Below, piece after piece: positions 55,876-64,000 of a DNA stretch of 64,000 nt. The notes below the pieces were generated by a model. That model saw nothing but the letters and a program-made list of their open reading frames with translations. It was not told the DNA's origin and searched no databases. The stretch is from CAVQBP01 sp963782475. Its GTDB lineage: Bacteria; Bacteroidota; Ignavibacteria; Ignavibacteriales; Ignavibacteriaceae. The translations under genes were made by a program, and so were the position numbers. How positions within the stretch are numbered: position 1 is the stretch's first letter; each line of letters begins with the position of its first letter. The stretch is taken from contig CAWAJW010000008.1 of assembly GCA_963782475.1 (NCBI GenBank), positions 248,001 to 312,000 of the forward strand. The letters run 5' to 3'.

Positions 55876-57141
55876 ATGAATACTTTCATTTCAATAATTC
55901 TTTTATCATTTATTTTTTCCGGGGAGTTTTTTGCACAATGGGAAAAAACTAATTTTCCATCTACAGTTAAGGTTAATACTCTGGCAATTAGTGATTCAAA
56001 TATTTTTGCCGGAACAGAGGGCGACGGAATATTTGTATCAACAGATAACGGAGAAAACTGGATTGATAGAAATAATGGACTGCAAGATAAAGTTATTCAT
56101 ACTATTTTTATAAACGGGAAAACAATATATGCCGGAACCGAAACAGGGGCATATATTTCAACAAATAATGGGAAAAATTGGGATATAATAAATTCCGGTT
56201 TATCCGGTTTATCCGGTTTAGGCGTATGGTCTTTTGCAGTAAGTAATTTCATGGGAGATTCGATCATCTTTGCCGGAACATGGAGCGGAGTTTACAGCTC
56301 AACCAATAACGGTGCAAATTGGGAAGCTGCTGGATTATCTACAACGATGCCTGTGAATTCAATTATTGTACGTAACAATTTTATTTTTGCAGCAACATTA
56401 GCCGGTGGAGTTTTTTATTCACAAAGTAACGGGTTCGGATGGAAAGATATTAGTATTAAAGTTAGTGGGCTTGGCGTTCCAGATGCAATTATACCGGTAT
56501 ATTCGCTTGCCGCAATAGATACTAATGTTATAGCCGGCGCCGGGCCGGGATATTTTTATTATACCTCATTTGCTGCCGGTAATTTTGCTCACAGCACCTC
56601 CATTGGAAATATGCCTATTCTCTGTTTTGCTATGCATTATGAACAACTTTTAGCCGGTGACTTGGGAGGCTATATTTCCTTATCCAATAGCAATGGAAAA
56701 ACTTGGAAAAATTTACCTCCGCCGTTGACAAATCAAACTCTATATTCCCTTGCATTAAAGAACTCATATATTTTTGCCGGAACAGGAAATGGAGTTTGGC
56801 GTTCGCTGTATCCTGAGACAACTACAAATGTAGAAAATTTAAAAGAAGCTCAGTCCGGTTTTGAACTTGAACAAAATTATCCTAATCCATTCAACCCGTC
56901 AACAAGCATAAAATACAATCTACCATCTTCTTGGGAAGGAGAGAAGTCGGGGGTGAGGTTAGTAACCCTTAAAATTTACAACCTCCTTGGTAAGGAAATA
57001 GCTACGCTTGTAAACGAACAGCAGGCACCGGGTAATTATCAAGTTAAGTTTAACGGATCTAACCTTGCATCGGGGGTTTATATATACAGGCTGCAGGTAG
57101 GTAATTTAGTTTCCACTAAAAAGCTGATGCTTTTAAAATAA
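55876..57141 (+). CDS. T9SS-secreted YCF48/BNR propeller protein (unit C)
   Basis: The 421-residue protein has a signal peptide (FISIILLSFIFSGEFFAQ), blades with STDNGENWIDRN, STNNGKNWDIINSGLSG, STNNGANWEAAG and SQSNGFGWKD, and a T9SS sorting domain (LEQNYPNPFNPSTSIKYNLP...GVYIYRLQVGNLVSTKKLMLL). The extra SSWEGEKSGVRL in the sorting domain is homologous in place to that of unit B. A 9-bp repeat (TTATCCGGT) has expanded to give SGLSGLSGLG where unit B has SGLSGLG. It sits 53 bp after the lipoprotein gene. Confidence 0.88.
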   Translation: MNTFISIILLSFIFSGEFFAQWEKTNFPSTVKVNTLAISDSNIFAGTEGDGIFVSTDNGENWIDRNNGLQDKVIHTIFINGKTIYAGTETGAYISTNNGKNWDIINSGLSGLSGLGVWSFAVSNFMGDSIIFAGTWSGVYSSTNNGANWEAAGLSTTMPVNSIIVRNNFIFAATLAGGVFYSQSNGFGWKDISIKVSGLGVPDAIIPVYSLAAIDTNVIAGAGPGYFYYTSFAAGNFAHSTSIGNMPILCFAMHYEQLLAGDLGGYISLSNSNGKTWKNLPPPLTNQTLYSLALKNSYIFAGTGNGVWRSLYPETTTNVENLKEAQSGFELEQNYPNPFNPSTSIKYNLPSSWEGEKSGVRLVTLKIYNLLGKEIATLVNEQQAPGNYQVKFNGSNLASGVYIYRLQVGNLVSTKKLMLLK

Positions 57142-57179
57142 ACGAATTCAATTATATAACTAATTTATGGGGCCTTTTT

Positions 57180-60132
57180 ATGAAAACATTATCTATCAAA
57201 AAGATATTGTTATTGTTGGTTCTCTATGTTTTAAGTACTTACGGACAAGGAATTTTAAAAGGTACAATAACAGATTCACTTAGAGCAGACCGGTTAAAAG
57301 GGGCTGAAATTATTATAACCGGTACTAATTTCAATGTAGTATCTAACATTGACGGTGAGTTTTATATATCCGGAATCCCGGCCGGGGACTACATTTTGCA
57401 AGCTTCCTACCTTGGCTACAAAGAAAAGAAAATCTTAGTTGCCGTCAAAACTAAAGGGCTGCAAATACTAAATATTGAATTACTGCCTAATATTTTAACA
57501 GCAAATGAAACAGCATTAAGCAGCCAGGCAAAGAGTCAGGCTGAAGAAATTAATATGCAGATCAGCTCTAATATTACAAAAAATGTTATCGCCGATAATA
57601 AATTACAAATTATGCCAGATGAAAATATTCCCGTTGCTTTAAGCAGACTGCCCGGTGTTACAATTAAATATATTAATGCATCTTTTCTTCCCGAAATAAA
57701 TTATATAGCTGGTTCGTTTGATCCTAATAATATTGGTGGTGATATGTTCCCACCGTTGGATAATTTTCACTTCGCCGACGATCCGGTCTCAAAGATTTTA
57801 ATCCGGGGATTAGATTCGAAATATTCAAATATTTTTATTGACGGGATTAGAATTCCTGCGACGTCGGTAAATGATAACAGTGCAGATCTAAGCATGTTTT
57901 CGGAAATGGATTTTCAGAATATTGAATTAGATAAAACCATAACATCGGATGAAGACGCAGATGCTACGGCAGGCGCTATAAAAATGTTTACCGGGAAGGC
58001 TCATTATAAAAGAAAGATAAAAGCCGATTTATCAGGTAATTATAACAAGTTTGATAAATCTGCAAACCAATATAATTTTAACGGAAGCTATGGTGAAAGA
58101 TTTTTAGATAATTTGCTCGGTGTACAGATTGATGCAAAAGTAGAAAGAAAGATATTGAGCAATGAATTCCAGAATAACAACAGCAGAGCCTGGTGGGCAA
58201 CTTATGTTTCATATTTCAATGCTAAAAGTGAAAGAAAAGAGGCAAATGTTTTACTGGATTTCAATACTCCTGATGCCGGTTCAATAAAGTTTAATAGTTT
58301 TTTTAACAAAACAAATTCCGATTATTTTGAATACGGCGTGGATACTCTTTACACTAATCCTAAGAATCAATTCTACGATCGGGAAACCGGACAAAGATTA
58401 TTCCTTTCATCAATTGAAGGCAAAAATCATTTATTAGGTTTTGATATTGATTGGAATGCTGCTTTTTCCGAATCGGAAAATGATCATCCGTTTTATTTTA
58501 CTCTTAATTTTTATGAGTATCCTTTCATATTTAATCCTGCATCAACAGAGAAATATTTAGATAATTCCGTTGATAGTCCTTCAAAAAATTATTTCAAAGA
58601 AAAGACCGCATCAATTGACATTTCTAAAAAGTATAATTTTAAGCAGCGAAATTACGGGTGGATTAAAATTCGGAGGAAAATACAGAATAAACACAAGATA
58701 CTATGATGAATATTTACATGCGGAAAACGGCGGTCTTGATGGTAATAATCAATATATAGAATTACCGGATGGTTCTTTGGTAAAGAAAGATTTTTCCGGA
58801 ACAAGGTTTGACGGTTTATTAGGTAAGTCTTTAGGTAATGTTCTCCTTTCATACTTTCAAGATGATCCGCCCGGGGAACGCACTGTATTTGATAAATATA
58901 AAATACCTTTGATAAATACGGATGCCTTGCGTTTATGGCATCAGCTAAACTATGGCGGTTATAATTACGGAACTGATATAAATTCATACAATTATTCGGA
59001 AAATGTTTTTGCCGGATATGTAATGCATACTTTCAATTTCAGACAATCGGCAATATTTATAACGGGGCTTAGAATAGAAAGCGAACAAAATAATTACGGC
59101 GGATACTACTATCCTAACCTTATAACCAGTCCAGCCGGTTTATACAACGGCACACCTCTAAAAACAAATACTTTTCATTACAATAAAATTACAACACTTC
59201 CGAATTTTCAAATGATTTTAAAACCGACAGATTTCTTAAATTTAAAGTTGGCAGCTTATAAAACATTAATCAGACCGGATTACAATGCCAGGGTGCCCAA
59301 ATATTTTCGTGTAACCAATAGTGTAAATGATTATTATTATTTAGATGTGGGAAATCCGGATTTGAAAAATGCCGATGTCTGGAATTATGAATTTCAGACA
59401 CAATTCCATGGAAATGTTATAGGGATGTTTAGTATTAATGCTTTCTACAAAGATATTAAAGGATTACAGCTGCCGACTTCCGGGTTCATACTTTCGAGTG
59501 TAAACGCTGCTGAGTCTTTTAAATCATTAGGAATCAATTTGAATTCTTTTCCGGTTGATAATCCCTACGGTAATACTAATAATAATTTTAATTTATATAC
59601 ATATTATAATTCACCAAAGCCAACCCATATCTGGGGTTTCGAAGTTGAACACCAGGCAAATTTCAGGTATCTCCCAGGGCTTCTTAAAAATATTGTTTTG
59701 AATTACAATTTCACTTTTCTTCGCTCGGATTCATGGGCAGACGCTACAACCTGGCTGATTGATACAACGGCACGATACTCAATAGTAGACCAAAAACAGA
59801 AATTTTGTGATATGCCTGAATTTTTTGCAAACATTATTCTTGGTTATGATATAAATGGATTTTCTTTTAGAATATCTTATTTTTACCAGGACGGATATCC
59901 CTTATTAGATTATTACTATAGGATACAAACAAAGAAGAATAGATTATCGAGATTAGATATTGTTGCAAAACAAAGATTGTTTGAAAATATCTCGGCAATT
60001 CTCAGCCTGAATAATATTACAAATTTAAAAGAAGAAATGCTTTATAAATCTACTCATGAATCAGTTTGGCGTACTGCTCAAGCTTACAGATACGGAATGA
60101 ATGTTAATTTTGGGATTGGGATTAACTTTTAA
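57180..60132 (+). CDS. TonB-dependent receptor, second type (C3), one frameshift
   Basis: ATG 57180 starts MKTLSIKKILLLLVLYVLSTYGQG. The carboxypeptidase-regulatory-like domain and plug follow (LQIMPDENIPVALSRLPGVTIK; ILIRGLDSKYSNIFIDGIRI; TITSDEDADATAGAIKMFTG). The frame breaks near 58638-58642; removing one base gives SKKYNFSSEITGGLKFGGKYR and continues to 60132, 983 residues, the length of C2. The barrel ends MNVNFGIGINF. This receptor lies directly before the GH127 gene on the same strand and is the best candidate for importing the sugar fragments that enzyme would handle. Confidence 0.86.
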
Positions 60133-60395
60133 AACATAACGCAAACAAAAATATTAAAATTGCAGGCTCATTACTTAAGCAACTTTGCATTCCGCTGCTG
60201 GTTTTGATTTGCGTTGGTCATTGACCCGGTCTTACACCGCTTATTACAAACCGCGGTTTACCGTAAATTAAGTATGGATATAACTTAGCTTTAGATTTAA
60301 TAACATTTTCTTGTGCAGGAAAAATATTATTTCTATTTTCATAATTATAATTAAGCAATATATTCTTTTATAAAATATTTTTAGATTAAAAGCCG
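60133..60395. other. Intergenic region upstream of GH127
   Basis: This 263-bp spacer contains the palindrome AAACCGCGGTTT (60248-60259), which could be an operator or a short repeat. The last 100 bp are AT-rich and may hold a promoter. No gene is seen. Confidence 0.4.
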
Positions 60396-62307
60396 ATGAA
60401 AATTATAAAGGTTACTTTTGCATTTACTTTAATTTTGTGTTTCATCAATTCGGTATTAGTATATCCGCAATATGCCGGCGAGTTTTCGGCCAATCAAAAG
60501 ATAAATCCGCAAATACAAGTTAAAGCATACAGCTTTGATTTAAGCGACGTAAAATTACTCGACAGCCGATTTAAACAAAATATGGAGCGCGACGGCAATT
60601 GGCTGTTAAGCATCGACATTAATCGCTTACTCCACAGCTGGTACGTAAATGCGGGCATGGAAACACATGCCAAACCTCTCGGCGGATGGGAAGGTTTAGA
60701 CGTTGAGTTAAGAGGGCATACCACAGGACATGTAATGTCAGCTTTAGCTATGATGTATGCTTCCACCGGTGACACTGCTTTTAAAAAGAAAGGTGATTCT
60801 CTTGTAAGTGCGTTAGCTGAGATTCAGAAAGTACTGAACCAGGATGGTTATCTAAGTGCCTTTCCGCAGAATTTAATCAATCGTGTAATAGAAGGCAAAC
60901 CTGTCTGGGCGCCATGGTACACCATACACAAAATTATGGCAGGCTTAATCGATATGCACCAATATGCCGGTAATAAACTTGCCTTGGACGTTGTTGATAA
61001 AATGGGAAATTGGGCATATAACAAGCTTAAAGATCTGTCACCCGAACAATTGGCTGTTATGATGAAAAATGAATTCGGCGGGATGATTGAAGCGGCTTAT
61101 AATTTATATGGAATTACGGGAGACATAAAATACAAAGAATTAGCGGAATTCTTTTATGATCATAAAGTTTTTGATCCTTTAGCCCAAAGGGAAGATGATT
61201 TACCGGGATTGCATGCCAACACACAGATTCCTAAAATTATAGGAGAAGCAAGGGGTTATGAACTGACCGGTGAAAAAAAAGCAGAAACTATCGCCGATTT
61301 TTTCTGGCAGACTGTAATTGATCACCATACTTATGTAACTGGCGGGAACAGCGACTATGAACACTTCTTTAAACCTGATCAGATCTCAAAACATATTTCG
61401 AATGCAACTACAGAATCGTGCAATACTTACAATATGCTAAAGCTTACACGTCATTTGTTTACCTGGACAGCAGATGAAAAATATGCTGATTATTATGAAC
61501 GGGCTCTGTACAATCATATATTAGCTTCACAGGAACCGCACACCGGTATGGTTACCTATTTCTTATCATATACTCCGGGTACATTTAAAACATACAGTAC
61601 TAAAGACAGCTCTTTCTGGTGCTGTGTTGGGACAGGATTTGAAAACCATGCAAAATATGGAGAGGCTATATACTATCATGATAATAAAGGTATTTTTGTA
61701 AATCTTTTTATACCTTCGGAGTTAACCTGGAAAGAAAAGGGGATTAAGCTGCTTCAACAAACCAAATTTCCTGAAGAAGATGCTACACATCTTACAATAG
61801 AGGAAATAAAAAAGGAAGATGTCCCTTTATATATCCGGTATCCTTCATGGGCAAAATCAGGTGCTACAGTTAAGATTTAATGGAGAAAATGTTAAAGTTA
61901 ATCAAAAGCCTGGCAGTTATATTGTATTGAATAAAAATTGGAAAGTTGGGGATAAGATAGATATTACTTATCCGATGTCTTTACACCTGGCAGCTACAAA
62001 TGATAATCCCGATATGGCGGCCGTGCTTTATGGTCCGTTAGTGCTTGCGGGTGATATGGGAACTGAAGGCATGGAAGCTCCGGAGCCTTTTGCTAAAGAT
62101 CAGCTTGATTATAAAGATGTTCCTGTTCCGGGAAGTATTATAACTACATTAAATGTGAAGGGGAAAAATTTAAATAATTGGCTGGTTCCGGTAAATGGTG
62201 AACCATTGGATTTCAAAACAGTTGGTGCTGCGTCAAAAGAAATCATCATGATTCCATATTACCAGATCGACAAACAACGTTATGTTATTTATTGGAATAT
62301 TAAATAA
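60396..62307 (+). CDS. GH127 family glycoside hydrolase (beta-L-arabinofuranosidase type), one frameshift
   Basis: A signal peptide (FAFTLILCFINSVLVYPQ) is followed by the alpha/alpha-barrel. The zinc-binding catalytic centre of GH127 is present: Glu340 and Cys342 in TTESCNTYN, and Cys409-Cys410 in FWCCVGTG. In this family a Cys nucleophile and a zinc ion remove terminal beta-L-arabinofuranose. The first frame stops at 61878; removing one T (61876-61878) gives YPSWAKSGATVKINGENVKVN and continues to LVPVNGEPL...QRYVIYWNIK at 62307, about 636 residues. It has no T9SS tag, so it is probably periplasmic. The preceding receptor suggests use of arabinose-containing glycans. Confidence 0.88.
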
Positions 62308-62339
62308 GACATTTAGTTTTCAATTGCTATTTTTATGAC

Positions 62340-62408
62340 ATCCCTAAAGGGATTTACCGGATTATTGTTTAATTCAGAGCTATAATAATCATCGCCCCTA
62401 AAGGGGCT
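62340..62408. repeat. Paired CCCTAAAGGG palindrome element, copy 1
   Basis: ATCCCTAAAGGGAT, then ACCGGATTATTG and AGCTATAATAATCATC, then GCCCCTAAAGGGGC. Same layout as the copy at 25250. It lies 32 bp after the GH127 stop. Confidence 0.8.
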
Positions 62409-62484
62409 ATGAAAAGAACAAAATGTTTTTAATAATTAATGCCCCTTTCTAAAGGATCTCTAGATTTTTATTTAATTCAGAGCT

Positions 62485-62823
62485 TATCCAATGTCATTAC
62501 ACCTGGCAGCTACAAATGATAATCCCGATATAGCGGCCGTGCTTTATGGTCCGTTAGTGCTTGCGGGTGATATGGGAACTGAAGTATGGAAGCTCCGGAG
62601 CCTTTTGCTAAAGATCAGCTTGATTATAAAGATGTTCCTGTTCCGGGAAGTATTATAACTACATTAAATGTGAAGGGGAAAAATTTAAATAATTGGCTGG
62701 TTCCGGTAAATGGTGAACCATTGGATTTCAAAACAGTTGGTGCTGCGTCAAAAGAAATCATCATGATTCCATATTACCAGATCGACAAACAACGTTATGT
62801 TATTTATTGGAATATTAAATAAG
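62485..62823 (+). pseudogene. Duplicated 3' end of the GH127 gene
   Basis: About 340 bp repeat 61971-62308 almost exactly, from the string TTATCC-ATGTC-TTACACC to the same stop. A lost base (TGAAGTATGG against TGAAGGCATGG) breaks the frame, so only an internal 78-codon frame from 62586 remains. The palindrome element after the gene is duplicated along with it (62854-62922). It encodes no complete domain. Confidence 0.85.
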
Positions 62824-62853
62824 ACATTTAGTTTTCAATTGCATTTTTATGAC

Positions 62854-63330
62854 ATCCCTAAAGGGATTTACCGGATTTTTGTTTAATTCAGATCTATAAT
62901 AATCATCGCCCCTAAAGGGGCTATAAAAAGAACAATTTATACCCCTTTCTAAAGGATCTCTAGATTTTTATTTAATTCAAATCTATAATAATCATCGCCC
63001 CTAAAGGGGCTGATGAAAAGAACAAAATGTTTTTAATAATTAATGCCTCTTGCTAAGGGATCTCAAAATTTCTATTTATTTAAATCTAAAATAATTACCG
63101 CCCCAAAGGGTTGTTGATCATAATAAATTAAAATGTTTCTATAATAATCATCATCCCTAAAGGGATTTACCGGATTATTGTTTAATTCAGAGCTATAATA
63201 ATCATCGCCCCTAAAGGGGCTTGATAATAATAAAATTAAAATGTTTTTATAATAATCATCATCCCTAAAGGGATTTACCGGATTATTGTTTAATTCAAGA
63301 TCTATAATAATCATCGCCCCTAAAGGGGCT
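62854..63330. repeat. Array of CCCTAAAGGG palindrome elements
   Basis: Good paired copies begin at 62854, 63153 and 63261 (the last two 108 bp apart). Half-degenerate ones lie between (about 62941-63014 and 63046-63112). Each has ATCCCTAAAGGGAT or a decayed form, a roughly 40-bp spacer ending CTATAATAATCATC, and GCCCCTAAAGGGGC. Between them runs a linker (GATAATAATAAAATTAAAATGTTT). There is no protein-coding content. Confidence 0.8.
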
Positions 63331-63399
63331 TGATAATAGAAGATTAAAATATTTCTATGATAATCATCATCTCTAAAATGCTGCTGAAAAAGATTAGAA

Positions 63400-64000
63400 A
63401 GTTTTCAATAACTGTCCCTTTCCTAAGAGAGCATAATCGAATCCCCTTGGGTTGAGATTATTATAACGATCAAATAAAGGAGTCCAAAATATTTTTAGGG
63501 ATCCAATCATTTTACCAAGGAAACCAAATCCTTTTGAAAGTAAAATTATTATTGAATTCTAATAATCAATGCCCACCAAATCTCTTTAGGGATGCATCAT
63601 TTTATCTTTCAATAACTAGGGGAACACAATTTTTTTTGGAAAAAATATTATTGTATAATTCAATGATCAAACGTACTAAATCTTTTTATGGATGCATCAT
63701 TTATTATTCACTAACCAAGAATACTAAATTTTTTAGGGATAAAATTATTATATAATTCAGTAATCAAAACGTACTAAATCTTTTTATGGATGCATCATTT
63801 ATATTTTAATAACAAAGAATACCAAATTTTTTTGAGAATCAAATTATTATATAATTCAATAATCAAAGCATACAAAATTTCTTTATGGATGCATCATTTT
63901 ATCATTCAATAACTTGGGAAACCCAATTTTTTGGAAAATAAATTATTGTATAATTCAATGATCAAACGTATTAAATCTTTTTATGGATGCATCATTTATC
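63400..64000. repeat. Degenerate tandem repeat of about 98-100 bp running off the window
   Basis: GATGCATCAT recurs at 63591, 63691, 63789, 63888 and 63986 (spacing 100, 98, 99, 98); a weaker copy GATCCAATCAT is at 63500. Each unit has ACTAAATCTTTTTATG before it, AACNAAGAATACCAAATTTTTT after it, and TTATTATATAATTCAATAATCAAA. The units look like decayed, reverse-oriented relatives of the palindrome elements to the left (compare CTCTTTAGGGATG at 63582). The array is not finished at 64000. Confidence 0.75.

Noticed and set aside
63072..63314. Minus-strand open frame of 80 codons with repeated NPFRDDDYY
   Set aside because: It lies wholly within the palindrome array and its repeated peptide is just the translation of the repeats. 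It has no ribosome site.
62340..64000. CRISPR array at the right end
   Set aside because: The repeats are palindromic and imperfect, the intervening sequences are themselves repeated, and no cas gene is present.

Overview
The window looks like a chromosomal piece of an Ignavibacteria-type member of the Bacteroidota/Chlorobi lineage. The DNA is AT-rich. Many secreted proteins end in the type IX secretion (T9SS) type A sorting domain with the signature LEQNYPNPFNPSTTIKY, and there are FecI/FecR-regulated TonB-dependent receptors (TBDTs), DUF4249-like lipoproteins and Bacteroidota-style dispersed palindromes. These assignments come from motif recognition only; no database search was run.

Left part (1-24 kb): the tail of a T9SS beta-propeller protein, an Ig-like lipoprotein with a frameshift, and a complete IS4-type insertion sequence with terminal repeats and a 7-bp target duplication. 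Housekeeping genes follow: a C-GCAxxG-C-C protein, acyl-CoA ligase, P5C dehydrogenase, sucC, a TPR protein, aroE, an aspartate-type aminotransferase, DinB-like, an AsmA-like protein, coaD, a lipoprotein, rsmD, a PilM-like/pilin-like/ComEA-like cluster, then dnaJ-grpE-hrcA (all on the minus strand), a SHOCT protein and an MDR oxidoreductase.

Middle (24-36.5 kb): a repeat-rich intergenic stretch, a DUF6266-like gene followed by a probable structured RNA, a kelch/T9SS protein, a T9SS gene remnant, a lipoprotein, a two-component system (kinase plus AraC-type response regulator, probably one hybrid protein originally) and a Ser/Thr kinase with TPRs, whose leader and start codon are duplicated about 2.6 kb away.

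Right part (36.5-64 kb): an ECF sigma factor followed by a tandemly amplified surface locus. The repeated unit is [FecR]-[TBDT]-[DUF4249-like lipoprotein]-[YCF48/BNR propeller with T9SS tag], present three times. It is in different states: unit A has an internally deleted fecR, unit B is complete, and unit C has its TBDT collapsed into a 97-codon chimera. Three TBDTs of a second type are interleaved, the last next to a GH127 beta-L-arabinofuranosidase gene. The window ends in a duplicated 3' piece of that GH127 gene and a long array of degenerate palindromic repeats. A reasonable reading is a receptor-lipoprotein-secreted-propeller system under sigma/anti-sigma control that has diversified by tandem duplication, gene conversion and microhomology deletion; the substrate is unknown.

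A cross-cutting observation: about fifteen frameshifts can each be repaired by removing exactly one base, and several lie in genes expected to be essential or strongly conserved (grpE, hrcA, P5C dehydrogenase). This points to insertion-type consensus errors more than to real gene decay.
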